A model generated the notes under the pieces. The model was not told the DNA's origin, did no database searches, and saw only the letters and a list, made by a program, of their open reading frames with translations. Shown one piece after another: positions 28,391 through 39,480 of a stretch of 64,000 bases of DNA; position 1 is the first letter of the stretch, and every line of letters begins with the position of its first letter. The translations under genes and the position numbers were made by a program. Where the stretch lies: NCBI RefSeq assembly GCF_020552705.1, contig NZ_JAJBZG010000005.1:310001-374000 (forward strand), in the 5' to 3' direction. Origin of the DNA: Christiangramia sediminis (GTDB lineage: Bacteria > Bacteroidota > Bacteroidia > Flavobacteriales > Flavobacteriaceae).

Positions 28391-31300
28391 TTAATGTTTT
28401 TTAATAAACAATCTGGTGGCAACATCATCAAATTCAATTTCAGCACCTTCATCTACCACCTCTGCGAATTCGAGTTTCGCAGTCAATGTTTCGTTTTTAA
28501 TATAACTTATATTGTCGTTAACGGCATCCTCGATTATACCGTCCTTTTGTAGGGTTACATCAATCGTATCAGTCACTTCGTAGCCTGAATCCTTGCGGAG
28601 GTTCTGGATCCTGTTAACCAGTTCCCTGGCAACACCTTCCTTTTTCAACTCCGGACTAATACTAACGTCCAGGGCTACTGTTAAGTTCCCACTGCTGGCA
28701 ACTAACCATCCTTCAATGTCCTGAGAAGTGATCTCCACTTCTTCGAGTGACAAATTAACATTTTTTTCGTTTATAACAACATCAATTTCTCCCTCGCGCT
28801 CTATTTGTGCGATCTCATTTGAGGTGAAATCATTTATTTTACTGACAATCAACTTTATATCCTTACCAAATCTGGGGCCAAGAACCCGAAAATTTGGTTT
28901 TATTTGCTTCACCAGAAGTCCTGAGGCATCATCGATCAGTTCAATCTCTTTAACATTTACCTCAGATTTTATAAGATCTTCAACTGCCTGAATCTCTTGC
29001 TTCTGAGTTTCGTCAAGTACCGGAATCATTACTCTTTGCAAAGGTTGACGTACTTTGATCATCTCCTTCTTTCTTAATGAAAGTACCAGCGAAGAGATCG
29101 TCTGGGCTTTTTCCATTTTACGTTCCAAAGATTTATCAACAAATCCCGGTTCATAAACTGGAAATTCAGCAATATGTACAGACTCAGATTTATCTTTTCC
29201 AGAAACTGCATTTAAGTCCATGAATAATCTATCCATAAAGAATGGGGCCACTGGTGCTCCCAGCTTGGCCACAGTTTCCAGGCAGGTATAAAGCGTTTGA
29301 TAGGCAGAGATCTTATCCTGCTCATAATCGCCTTTCCAGAATCTTCTTCTACTTAATCTCACAAACCAGTTACTCAGGTTTTCCTGAACAAATTCAGATA
29401 TTGCCCTGGTAGCTTTTGTAGGCTCGTAATCTGCATAGAATTTATCCACTTTTTCAATAAGTGTATGCAATTCTGAAAGTATCCATCTGTCTATTTCAGG
29501 TCTTTTTTCTAAAGCAACATTCTCTTCAGCATAGCTAAATTCGTCGATGTTTGCATATAGCGTAAAGAACGAATAGGTATTATACAAGGTTCCGAAGAAT
29601 TTACGCTGAACTTCTCCTATCCCTTCAATATCAAATTTTAGATTATCCCATGGATTGGCATTTGAGATCATATACCAACGCGTAGCATCGGGTCCATAAA
29701 CCGAAATGGTTTCAAATGGATCTGCCGCATTACCTAAACGCTTGGACATTTTCTGGCCATTCTTATCTAGAACAAGACCGTTAGAGACCACATTTTTATA
29801 GGCAACATCATCAAAGATCATAGTTGCAATAGCATGAAGCGTATAGAACCAACCACGGGTCTGGTCTACACCTTCAGCTATAAAGTCGGCTTTACGCCAC
29901 TTGTCTTCTACTTTTTCCTTATTCTCGAATGGATAATGCCACTGTGAATAAGGCATGGAACCAGAATCGAACCACACATCTATAAGATCTGCTTCACGCT
30001 TCATCGGTTTTCCAGAATCGGACACCAAAGTGATCGTATCCACTACGTTCTTATGAAGATCTACTTTATCGTAATTCTCTTCACTCATATTGCCAGGTTC
30101 AAATCCTTCAAAAATATCCTTTTCCAGCACCCCGGCCTCCACAGCTTTCGCCATTTCTTCCTTAAGCTGAGCTACAGAGCCCATTACCTTAACTTCGGTT
30201 CCGTCCTCTGTTCTCCAGATAGGCAACGGAATTCCCCAATATCTGCTTCGGCTTAGGTTCCAGTCGTTGGCATTGGCAAGCCAGTTTCCAAAACGCCCCT
30301 CTCCGGTAGATTTAGGTTTCCAGTTGATCGTCTGGTTAAGATCGTGCATTCTGTCTTTGAATTCAGTCACTTTAATAAACCAGGAATCAAGCGGGTAATA
30401 TAATATAGGTTTGTCTGTTCTCCAGCAATTAGGGTAGCTGTGAACATATTTTTCAACTTTAAATGCTCGGTTATCTTCTTTTAGCTTGATCGCTAATTCT
30501 ACATCTACCGATTTTTCCGGAGCCTGCCCGTCATCATAATATTCGTTCTTCACATACTTTCCGGCAAATTCACCCATTTCTGGTCTGAATTTCCCCTGAA
30601 GATCTACGAGAGGCACAAGGTTTCCGTTTTCATCCTTAACTAATAATGGTGGAACTTCGGGAGTTGCCTGTTTAGCAACCATGGCATCATCTGCACCAAA
30701 AGTAGGGGAAGTATGCACGATCCCGGTACCATCTTCAGTAGTCACAAAATCTCCTGAAATTACTCTGAAGGCATTTTCAGGATTATCGTTAGGCTGGGCA
30801 TAGGGCAATAATTGCTCATATTTGATCCCAACAAGATCTTTTCCAGAAAAACTTTCACCTATCAAATAAGGAATTTTCTTATCCTCCTTGGAATAAGAAT
30901 TCAGATCTTCTTCAGATTCTGCCTTTCTGAATTTTTTATCAAATTGCTTCTCAGCAAGCTCCTTCGCCACAATAATTGTAATTGGTTCGAAGGTATATTG
31001 ATTGTAAGTTCTTACGGTAACATAATCGATCTTAGGACCAACGGTTAAGGCAGTATTTGAAGGCAGAGTCCATGGAGTGGTGGTCCAGGCGATTAAATAC
31101 AAATTCGGAATTTCTTTTAGAAAATCCGGAAGTGTTTCTTCTTTTACTTTGAACATTGCCGTAACCGTAGTATCGGTCACGTCCTGATAAGTTCCCGGCT
31201 GGTTCAACTCGTGAGAGCTCAATCCGGTTCCGGCTTTTGGAGAATATGGCTGAATGGTGTAGCCTTTGTAAATAAGATCTTTCTTGTAGATCTGAGAAAG

Positions 31301-31792
31301 CAGCCACCAAACCGTTTCCATGTATTTGGATTTATAGGTGATATACGGATCTTCCATATCTACCCAGTAACCCATCTTTTCAGTAAGATCGTTCCAGACA
31401 TCGGTATAACGCATCACCGCATTCTTACAGGCTTCGTTATACTTTTCAATGCTTATTTTGGTTCCGATATCCTCTTTGGTAATTCCAAGCTCCTTCTCTA
31501 CTCCTAACTCCACAGGAAGTCCGTGTGTATCCCATCCCGCTTTACGCTTTACCTGGAAACCTTTTTGAGTTTTATATCGGCAAAAAATATCCTTAATAGC
31601 TCGTGCCATCACATGGTGAATTCCCGGAAGACCATTTGCTGAAGGCGGACCTTCAAAAAATATGAATGGCTCTTTACCTTCACGGGTAGACACGCTCTTT
31701 TCGAAAATATCATTTTCTTCCCAATAATTGAGGATTTCCTCTGCCACTTTAGGCAGGTCAAGACCTTTGTATTCAGGGAACCTTTTGCTCAT
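28391..31792 (-). CDS. ileS: Isoleucyl-tRNA synthetase
   Basis: Class I synthetase that charges tRNA-Ile, with an editing domain that removes valine. At 1133 residues it belongs to the longer type seen in Bacteroidetes and eukaryotes. Class I marks: the HIGH-type motif in PSANGLPGIHHVMARA, the editing-domain threonine-rich stretch AWTTTPWTLPSN, and the KMSKS loop KNGQKMSKRLGN. The C-terminal portion lacks an obvious zinc knuckle. The dksA-like gene follows at 4 bp. A near-consensus -7 box, TATTTTCG, lies shortly upstream. Confidence 0.97.
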   Translation of the reverse strand: MSKRFPEYKGLDLPKVAEEILNYWEENDIFEKSVSTREGKEPFIFFEGPPSANGLPGIHHVMARAIKDIFCRYKTQKGFQVKRKAGWDTHGLPVELGVEKELGITKEDIGTKISIEKYNEACKNAVMRYTDVWNDLTEKMGYWVDMEDPYITYKSKYMETVWWLLSQIYKKDLIYKGYTIQPYSPKAGTGLSSHELNQPGTYQDVTDTTVTAMFKVKEETLPDFLKEIPNLYLIAWTTTPWTLPSNTALTVGPKIDYVTVRTYNQYTFEPITIIVAKELAEKQFDKKFRKAESEEDLNSYSKEDKKIPYLIGESFSGKDLVGIKYEQLLPYAQPNDNPENAFRVISGDFVTTEDGTGIVHTSPTFGADDAMVAKQATPEVPPLLVKDENGNLVPLVDLQGKFRPEMGEFAGKYVKNEYYDDGQAPEKSVDVELAIKLKEDNRAFKVEKYVHSYPNCWRTDKPILYYPLDSWFIKVTEFKDRMHDLNQTINWKPKSTGEGRFGNWLANANDWNLSRSRYWGIPLPIWRTEDGTEVKVMGSVAQLKEEMAKAVEAGVLEKDIFEGFEPGNMSEENYDKVDLHKNVVDTITLVSDSGKPMKREADLIDVWFDSGSMPYSQWHYPFENKEKVEDKWRKADFIAEGVDQTRGWFYTLHAIATMIFDDVAYKNVVSNGLVLDKNGQKMSKRLGNAADPFETISVYGPDATRWYMISNANPWDNLKFDIEGIGEVQRKFFGTLYNTYSFFTLYANIDEFSYAEENVALEKRPEIDRWILSELHTLIEKVDKFYADYEPTKATRAISEFVQENLSNWFVRLSRRRFWKGDYEQDKISAYQTLYTCLETVAKLGAPVAPFFMDRLFMDLNAVSGKDKSESVHIAEFPVYEPGFVDKSLERKMEKAQTISSLVLSLRKKEMIKVRQPLQRVMIPVLDETQKQEIQAVEDLIKSEVNVKEIELIDDASGLLVKQIKPNFRVLGPRFGKDIKLIVSKINDFTSNEIAQIEREGEIDVVINEKNVNLSLEEVEITSQDIEGWLVASSGNLTVALDVSISPELKKEGVARELVNRIQNLRKDSGYEVTDTIDVTLQKDGIIEDAVNDNISYIKNETLTAKLEFAEVVDEGAEIEFDDVATRLFIKKH

Positions 31793-31899
31793 TTTCTGCT
31801 TTTTTCAAATGATGTGCGAAAATAAGGATTTTTAACAAAAGATGATATTATTATAAGCTAAAATACATATGCAGAAATTCTTATGTAAATACTTAATTA

Positions 31900-31926
31900 G
31901 AGATTCCTCCTATCGTCGGAATGGCA
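31900..31926. repeat. Short inverted motif resembling dispersed flavobacterial repeat
   Basis: A GAGATTCC start and a GGAATGG end flank a short core with CTATCG, so ATTCC opposes GGAAT. From memory it resembles short intergenic repeats of Flavobacteriia genomes. No second copy is in the window. It lies just beyond the stop of the TonB receptor. Confidence 0.35.
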
Positions 31927-31929
31927 TTA

Positions 31930-34329
31930 TTAAAATGTATACGATAAAGCGATAATCAAATTTCTTCCTGCAGCGGCAATACCCGAAGAATAAGTGCGGT
32001 AACGCTGATCTGTAATATTTTCGACGGAAACCGTGGCCAGCCAGTTGGCAGTCATTTCATACTGCCCGGTTAAATTTAGTGTATACCAGGCTGGCGAATA
32101 AGGATTTCCATTTTTATCCAAAGCATACAGGTATGGCTTATCCTGTTCCCCGGGAGCGAGATCTTCAAAATCGAACTGCCCGTTATATTCAGCAAAAAGA
32201 TCAAATTTCAATCTCCTTTTATTCCAGATCAAATGCGTATTTCCAAACATGGGAGCGGCATGTCTTAGTGGTACATATTCTCCACCTTCATTTTCCTCTC
32301 CCTGGGTATAACTAAATTGAGATTTTAACCTCAAAGCAACCGAAAAATCAATTTCTAAACCTGCTTCCACTCCATATACATAGGCATTGGCAACATTTTG
32401 AATCGCCTGCACCCTGCTTGGTTCACTCTGATAATCGATCTCGGTCACTCCATTAAGATCAAAATCGCGACGCACCATAGCATCATCCAAATAAGTATAA
32501 TAACCAGTAAGCCCTAAGCGAATATTATCTGAAAAATTAAAATCGGCACCTAATTCAACATTGTAGGCATATTCCGGTTTCAAGCCGGGATTTGGAACCA
32601 CCACCGAGCCGGGTTCAGAATCAAAGATCTTCCCTACATCATCAATATTTGGAGCGCGAAAGGCCGTTGAAAAACCTAATCTCCATCCAATGAAATCATT
32701 TTGTCGCCAATTTATTCCAAGACTTCCGGTTAAGGCCCCGGTACTGATATCGGCTTTTTCAAAGGGAAAATCATAAAAACGATCATCAAAACTGGCATCT
32801 ACCAGGATATGATTATACCTGATACCCGATTGAAGTGATAAATCCCCCGTTAGTTTCCATTGATAACTTGTATACACCGCCATCGACTGCCAATTGGATC
32901 CATCAGGATATCTACTGTCGGTTTCACCGCTTTCAGAAGTTTCAATATTTCTGAAATTACCTTCAGAATTAATATTATTCAATACATATTCAAAACCGTA
33001 AAATAATTTACTGGTAGATAAATCCTTTTCAAAATCAAGGTTTGCCGAGTACGCATCTACATTTTCTTCAGTACTGAAAAGTATAGGTTCTCCAAAATTC
33101 CGGTCATTCCTGCTTTCAGCAAAAAACTGGTAAGCACCAGTAAATTGCATCTTATCGTAAAGTTGCGAATTGCTTCTATGATTAATATTTAAATTCCCCA
33201 GAAACCAGGTTTGCGGACCGTAATACCACTCTGCAGATCGCAATATGCCATCCCTTTTTCTATAAAGTCGGTCATATCTGGGAAAATCTGAGGTGTTAGA
33301 ATAAACAAGCCCAAGATTAAAATCCCAATCTTTTGAGGGCATATATTTTATTTTCTGCAGCAGGTTTATCTGGTCATATCGAGTTGGTTTCTGAACCAGG
33401 GGATCTTCATTTTTCACCATCACATCTACCCCATTCTGTCTATCGGCATAATCGGGTCTTAAATAATCATCAGGCCCATGCTCCCCCATTCTCAAGTCTC
33501 CAAAATCTGAATAGGTGATCCCGGTTCTAAAAGCCCAGTTTTCCCTACCGATATTCAGATCGGCATGCACCGTATTTTCATTATTCGCTGTGGCAAAACG
33601 GGTATAAATATTCCCAGAAAACGAAGTCCCTTCATCAAAACTGAATTTTGGTTTCAGCGTATAGAAATTTATCACGCCCCCAATCGCATCACTCCCATAC
33701 ACCACAGAACCCGGACCTAAAATAACCTCAGCACTTTCTACCATCATCGGGTCTACCGAGATCACATTCTGAAGATTTCCGCTTCTGAAAATAGCCGAAT
33801 TCATACGCACGCCATCCACCGTTAATAAAAGTCGATTGGTTGCAAATCCACGAATCATGGGACTGCCACCACCCATTTGACTTTTTTGCATATAAACCTG
33901 CCCGGTGCTTTCCAGCAGATCTGCCGAGGTTTGCGGGCTGGTCATTTGAATTTCTGAAGGAGAAATACTGATTATTTTTTGAGGAATTTCATTCTTTTTC
34001 AGCTTGAAACGAGCTACGGAAAGGGTCACCTGGTCCAACTGATTTTCTATAGATTCCAGCAGAACAATATTGTTATTATTTAGGATCTCTCTTTTGCGAC
34101 GGTAGATCTCCACATATGAAACAGATTTGAAAATGATAACTTCTGTATCTGTAAACTGGCTAATATCTGCTTTCCCCGAAGCGTCGGTCACTGCAGAAAC
34201 AGATTTATCTTTATTATAAATTGCAACATTTACAACGGGTTCTCCATTAAGGTTATCTAAAACTGTAATTTCCTGTGCGGAAGAAATTGAAAAAATAAAT
34301 AAGAAGAGCGATAATAATCTTAATTGCAT
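31930..34329 (-). CDS. TonB-dependent receptor of the haem/siderophore-like class
   Basis: A 799-residue outer-membrane receptor: signal peptide ending FSISSAQ, short CarboxypepD_reg-like domain at about residues 18-95, plug at about 120-235 (TNRLLLTVDGVRMNSAIF, AEVILGPGSVVYGSDAIGG), and barrel ending in LIALSYTF. The plug block NLQNVISVDP is shared with haem and colicin/ferrienterochelin receptors, which suggests iron or haem uptake; the substrate is not proven. It abuts recO with no intervening base, so it is cotranscribed with that repair gene by position only. Confidence 0.85.
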   Translation of the reverse strand: MQLRLLSLFLFIFSISSAQEITVLDNLNGEPVVNVAIYNKDKSVSAVTDASGKADISQFTDTEVIIFKSVSYVEIYRRKREILNNNNIVLLESIENQLDQVTLSVARFKLKKNEIPQKIISISPSEIQMTSPQTSADLLESTGQVYMQKSQMGGGSPMIRGFATNRLLLTVDGVRMNSAIFRSGNLQNVISVDPMMVESAEVILGPGSVVYGSDAIGGVINFYTLKPKFSFDEGTSFSGNIYTRFATANNENTVHADLNIGRENWAFRTGITYSDFGDLRMGEHGPDDYLRPDYADRQNGVDVMVKNEDPLVQKPTRYDQINLLQKIKYMPSKDWDFNLGLVYSNTSDFPRYDRLYRKRDGILRSAEWYYGPQTWFLGNLNINHRSNSQLYDKMQFTGAYQFFAESRNDRNFGEPILFSTEENVDAYSANLDFEKDLSTSKLFYGFEYVLNNINSEGNFRNIETSESGETDSRYPDGSNWQSMAVYTSYQWKLTGDLSLQSGIRYNHILVDASFDDRFYDFPFEKADISTGALTGSLGINWRQNDFIGWRLGFSTAFRAPNIDDVGKIFDSEPGSVVVPNPGLKPEYAYNVELGADFNFSDNIRLGLTGYYTYLDDAMVRRDFDLNGVTEIDYQSEPSRVQAIQNVANAYVYGVEAGLEIDFSVALRLKSQFSYTQGEENEGGEYVPLRHAAPMFGNTHLIWNKRRLKFDLFAEYNGQFDFEDLAPGEQDKPYLYALDKNGNPYSPAWYTLNLTGQYEMTANWLATVSVENITDQRYRTYSSGIAAAGRNLIIALSYTF

Positions 34330-35049
34330 TTAACCGAATATTTCATTTAATACGCTAAGTGACTTTGGTTTGCGGAAACCTTCAATATGCAACTCATAAT
34401 AGAGTAAAAGCATATTCAGGAAATCATTCCGGGAGGTCTGATTCATTTTTATAAGTGGTAACGCATCAAAATCAGTGCCCAAAAGACTTTTGAGCAAATC
34501 TACATTTTTACCTTCTATGCAATAATCATTTGATGAAAAATCCTGAAAAACCCCGTCTAAAAGATTGAATACAGGAAGATCTTTATTACCCGTTTCCGGC
34601 TGGAAGCCTAAATACCTGGTGAGATTTAGAAGAAACAGGAGGTGGAAATTGGCAATCTTATCTGTACTGTCCAGAAATTGAAAACTATACTCCAGGTAAT
34701 GAAATAAGGCTTCATTTTTTTCTTCCTCACGAATTGCGTTTCTAAGCATTTCCGCAAGAAACATCACCATGGCCAGTTTCACCGGATGTGTGTGTAAAGT
34801 TTGGTAATTGCCGATAACTTTAGCTTCCCGCAGATATTCCAGTTTACCATCTCCCCGGTGATTGGCAACAATATCCAGCTGGGTAAGACTTTGAAACATG
34901 GAAGCCTTGAATTTACCTTTTCTGGATTTTAGAACCCCTTTAAGCATATAGGTGCAAAGTCCATCAGATAGTGTATAAGCTTTCACTATGAGATCGGCTT
35001 CCCCATATTTTAAGGCACTAATAATGATCGCTTTGGTGTGCACCAGCAT
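34330..35049 (-). CDS. recO: DNA repair protein RecO
   Basis: Recombination mediator that anneals single strands and helps load RecA in the RecFOR route. At 239 residues it matches the usual size. The N-terminal OB-fold carries TKAIIISALKYGEADLIVKAYT and the C-terminal helical part has FHLLFLLNLTRYLGFQP. The zinc-binding cysteines found in some RecO proteins are absent, as is usual in Bacteroidetes. It is transcribed just ahead of the TonB receptor gene and directly abuts it. Confidence 0.92.
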   Translation of the reverse strand: MLVHTKAIIISALKYGEADLIVKAYTLSDGLCTYMLKGVLKSRKGKFKASMFQSLTQLDIVANHRGDGKLEYLREAKVIGNYQTLHTHPVKLAMVMFLAEMLRNAIREEEKNEALFHYLEYSFQFLDSTDKIANFHLLFLLNLTRYLGFQPETGNKDLPVFNLLDGVFQDFSSNDYCIEGKNVDLLKSLLGTDFDALPLIKMNQTSRNDFLNMLLLYYELHIEGFRKPKSLSVLNEIFG

Positions 35050-35080
35050 TCCGGAAAATTTACCGTGAATTTATAAAAAA

Positions 35081-35100
35081 AGCCGCTTTTTCAAGCGGCT
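35081..35100 (-). terminator. Terminator of gdhA
   Basis: AGCCGCTT (35081-35088) and AAGCGGCT (35093-35100) pair with a TTTC loop. A seven-T run follows on the minus strand. It lies 27 bp after the gdhA stop. Confidence 0.88.
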
Positions 35101-35126
35101 CTGTATATTTAAGTAATTATTGATGT

Positions 35127-36536
<1,410 letters not shown>

Positions 36537-36642
36537 TTAAGGATTAAAAGTTTCATTCCAGTATTTCATATAAAATTAACTTTTATCTTTATAGGCCAGT
36601 GTGATACTAAGAATAATAAAATTTCCGTTATTGTAGTTTTGC

Positions 36643-36650
36643 TATATTTG
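36643..36650 (+). promoter_or_regulatory. -7 element of the THC0290_0291-type gene
   Basis: TATATTTG on the plus strand is an exact match, 22 bp before the ATG of the next gene. It is divergent from the gdhA promoter. Confidence 0.5.
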
Positions 36651-36672
36651 CCACTACTGCAAGCCAACACTC

Positions 36673-37449
36673 ATGATTAATACCAGGGCAATCTTTATTT
36701 TAAGTTTGGTTCTCTCGCTTTGGTCGGGCAAGAGTTTTGGTCAATTAAATATCTCTAACGAATTAGGAGTTATTACCGGTCCAGCCGGTTTTTTTACCGA
36801 CTACGGTGAACGCTATAATTTACGGAACAACCTTGACAATGAGGGTTTTGGAGTTGGACTGGTACACTATATGAATTTTGCATTCAGACCTGAATGTAGT
36901 TGTCGTCCCACTAAATTATGGTTTACAAGACACTTTAGGATTCGTAACGAGATCGATTATTTACAATCCAACCTCGATCATTATGGCCCCGTAGCTCAGA
37001 AAAATACTGAGGGGGGAAGACAATTGCGTGCCATGCACGGAAAAACCCAGTTGATACAGGCTGGAACTTCCCTGGAATACCATCTCTTCGGAATAAGGGA
37101 GGCCCGGGATTTTGCAGTTTTATTTGCTCCGTACATCAGTCTCGGGGTGCATTATGTACACTATAAACCCGATGCTTATTCAGAATTAGGGCCCCTTGAT
37201 AGTCCCAAGGTATTGTTCAGGACTTTTGAAAATGGTTTATTTTTAGAGGAAGGCGATACCTTTGCAATTCTTGGTAGCGCTGGTATGCGTTATCGCCTGG
37301 GCAGGTTCAATGACCTGCAAATAGAAGCCCGAGCCATATACTACGATACAGATAAACTGGAAGGCCTTGATGTACAGGGACCTCAGAATAAGTTCAACGA
37401 TTTTGTACTATGGGTGAATATTGGCTACATCTACTATCTGGACTTTTAA
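36673..37449 (+). CDS. THC0290_0291 family outer-membrane protein
   Basis: A 258-residue protein with a signal peptide (SLWSGKSFGQ) and a beta-barrel-like pattern ending in IGYIYYLDF, terminal aromatic. Blocks such as ISNELGVITGPAGFFTDYGER and LQIEARAIYYDTDKLEGLD are typical of a family restricted to Bacteroidetes and named THC0290_0291. The function is unknown. It has its own promoter and its stop overlaps the stop of the convergent pncA by 2 bp. Confidence 0.7.
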   Translation: MINTRAIFILSLVLSLWSGKSFGQLNISNELGVITGPAGFFTDYGERYNLRNNLDNEGFGVGLVHYMNFAFRPECSCRPTKLWFTRHFRIRNEIDYLQSNLDHYGPVAQKNTEGGRQLRAMHGKTQLIQAGTSLEYHLFGIREARDFAVLFAPYISLGVHYVHYKPDAYSELGPLDSPKVLFRTFENGLFLEEGDTFAILGSAGMRYRLGRFNDLQIEARAIYYDTDKLEGLDVQGPQNKFNDFVLWVNIGYIYYLDF

Positions 37450-38057
37450 ATTATCAGTTCTCCGGAAGTTATAATCTTTCCTCCTTTTCTTAAAATAGCA
37501 ATTTTGGCCTTTTCAAATTCTTCATTATTCAGCGCCCTTGTGGCATCTTCTATTAAAGTAGCCTGAAAACCTTCCGCCAAAGCATCCAGGATTGAAAAAT
37601 ACACACAGTATTCTGCCGCAAGACCTGCAAAATAAAGTTCGCCAGCGCCTTTTTCCTTTAAGTATCCGGAAAGACCGGTAGATTTTTGGTGGGCATTATC
37701 ATAGAAACCGCTGTAACTATCAATTTTTATATCTGTACCTTTTCTAAAAATCGCTTCGATCTTAGAGGTTTTGAGCTTTGGATGAAAATTTGCACCTTTC
37801 GTATTTTGAATACAATGGTCTGGCCATAACACCTGGTCTATCCCATCCAGTTTTATGACCTCAAATTCTTCTGAATTTTCATGAGAACTGGCAAAACTGG
37901 CATGTCGCGGTGGATGCCAATCCTGGGTTGCAATTACCAGATCAAATTTATCTTGAAGATCATTCACCAGAGGCACAATTTGGTCGCCTTCAGGAACTGC
38001 TAAAGCTCCACCCGGCATAAAATCGTTTTGGACATCGATGAGCACTAAAGTTTTCAT
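37446..38057 (-). CDS. pncA: Nicotinamidase
   Basis: A 203-residue isochorismatase-fold hydrolase that turns nicotinamide into nicotinate for NAD salvage. Marks are DVQNDFMPGGAL (catalytic Asp and flanking), TQDWHPPRHASF (metal-binding Asp/His), the lysine in FRKGTD, and the nucleophilic Cys in AAEYCVYFS. All are present, so it should be active. Its ATG overlaps the pncB stop (ATGA), so the two genes are coupled and the product feeds directly to PncB. Confidence 0.94.
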   Translation of the reverse strand: MKTLVLIDVQNDFMPGGALAVPEGDQIVPLVNDLQDKFDLVIATQDWHPPRHASFASSHENSEEFEVIKLDGIDQVLWPDHCIQNTKGANFHPKLKTSKIEAIFRKGTDIKIDSYSGFYDNAHQKSTGLSGYLKEKGAGELYFAGLAAEYCVYFSILDALAEGFQATLIEDATRALNNEEFEKAKIAILRKGGKIITSGELII

Positions 38058-39466
38058 TTCAGTTTCTGTTTAGATGATTTTATTAATTTCTCACGTTCCT
38101 CCCGCAACAGCTCGCTAACCCCAATTTTATAGATATGCGGATTATTGAAACGCTTATATTCTATAGGTAATTCAGAAAGCCTGGTAAGACTATATTCTGA
38201 AATCTCTTTCAAATTTCTTTTATTGATAAGATTCTCCCCATTTTCCATCACTTTATTGAGAATTGCTTCCTGATGATATTTTTCCAGATTCATGGATTTA
38301 TAAGGCTCAAAGGGATGATACATCTCTTCCACTCTTTTTTCGTGGTAAAGGCTAATGGCATCTGCTCCAATACATTTACCATGATCATCTTTCATTCTAA
38401 ACACCTGCTTTTTATGCGGAAGCGTTACTTTGAAAATACTTTCTGAAATTTTTATCCGGGGTTGACCATTCGAATATGCCAGTTTATAAACTCCATCCAG
38501 TGAACCGTCGGGATTCCCGGTAACAAGGTTGGTCCCCACTCCAAAAATATCAATTGGTGCCTGCTGCTCCAATAAACTTTTTATTACATATTCATCCAAC
38601 TGGTTAGAGGCTGCAATTTTCACATAATCGAGCCCGGCATCATCAAGTAATTTCCGACTCTCTTTAGCAAAGTATGAAAGATCACCACTGTCAAGACGAA
38701 TTGCCAGTAACTTATCTCCCCGCGATTCCATTTCTTTAGCAACCCTAATAGCATTGGGAACCCCGCTTTTTAAAGTATTATAAGTATCTACCAGAAGCAC
38801 ACAATCCTGCGGTCTGCCCTTGGCAAAATCCCTGAAAGCTTCCAACTCATCATCATAACTTTGAATAAACGAATGAGCCATGGTACCCGAGACCTTAATA
38901 TCAAATTTTTTTGCTGCTGCTACATTACTGGTTCCATCAAATCCACCGATCATTGCTGCCCGTGTTGCAAAATACCCCCCGGTTGCCTGGGCTCTGCGAA
39001 GTCCGAAATCCAATAATCCGGCATCTCCGGCCACCAGCCTGATCCTACTTGCCTTTGTGGCTATAAGAGTTTGAAAATTAAGTAAATTCAGCAGAATAGT
39101 TTCAATGATCTGAGCTTCGATAATAGTTGCTTCCACCTGCAAGATTGGCCGGGTGGGAAAAACGATATCACCTTCTGAAGCCGAATAAATCTTTCCGGTA
39201 AACCTGAATTCTTTGAGATATTTTAAAAATTTATCTTCAAATCCCTGTGCTTTTAAGAATGCTATATCATCTTCTTTAAATCTAATTTCAGCAAGAATCT
39301 CAAGAAGGTCTTCCAGACCCGCAAAGACAGCATAACCTCCGTTAAAAGGTAATTTCCTGAAATAATAATCGAATATCGCCTGGTGATCTTTGTGCCCCTT
39401 ATTAAAATATATCTGAGCCATGGCCAGCTGATACTGGTCTGTATAAATAGCGGAGAAGTTATTCAT
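38054..39466 (-). CDS. pncB: Nicotinate phosphoribosyltransferase
   Basis: A 470-residue enzyme of the type II phosphoribosyltransferase fold that makes nicotinate mononucleotide from nicotinate and PRPP. Recognisable parts are the N-terminal YTDQYQLAMAQIYF, FGLRRAQATGGYFATRAAMIG, the conserved GTMAHSFIQ block (phosphorylated His) and VDTYNTLKSGV. The length and order match the longer Bacteroidetes enzyme. It lies 14 bp after the macrodomain gene and overlaps pncA by 4 bp, so NAD salvage and ADP-ribose handling share one transcript. Confidence 0.94.
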   Translation of the reverse strand: MNNFSAIYTDQYQLAMAQIYFNKGHKDHQAIFDYYFRKLPFNGGYAVFAGLEDLLEILAEIRFKEDDIAFLKAQGFEDKFLKYLKEFRFTGKIYSASEGDIVFPTRPILQVEATIIEAQIIETILLNLLNFQTLIATKASRIRLVAGDAGLLDFGLRRAQATGGYFATRAAMIGGFDGTSNVAAAKKFDIKVSGTMAHSFIQSYDDELEAFRDFAKGRPQDCVLLVDTYNTLKSGVPNAIRVAKEMESRGDKLLAIRLDSGDLSYFAKESRKLLDDAGLDYVKIAASNQLDEYVIKSLLEQQAPIDIFGVGTNLVTGNPDGSLDGVYKLAYSNGQPRIKISESIFKVTLPHKKQVFRMKDDHGKCIGADAISLYHEKRVEEMYHPFEPYKSMNLEKYHQEAILNKVMENGENLINKRNLKEISEYSLTRLSELPIEYKRFNNPHIYKIGVSELLREEREKLIKSSKQKLK

Positions 39467-39480
39467 GGAATCTAATTTGG

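Noticed and set aside
28387-28452. Longer start for the DksA-like protein
   Set aside because: It would overlap the end of ileS by about 60 bp and adds a hydrophobic stretch foreign to the family.
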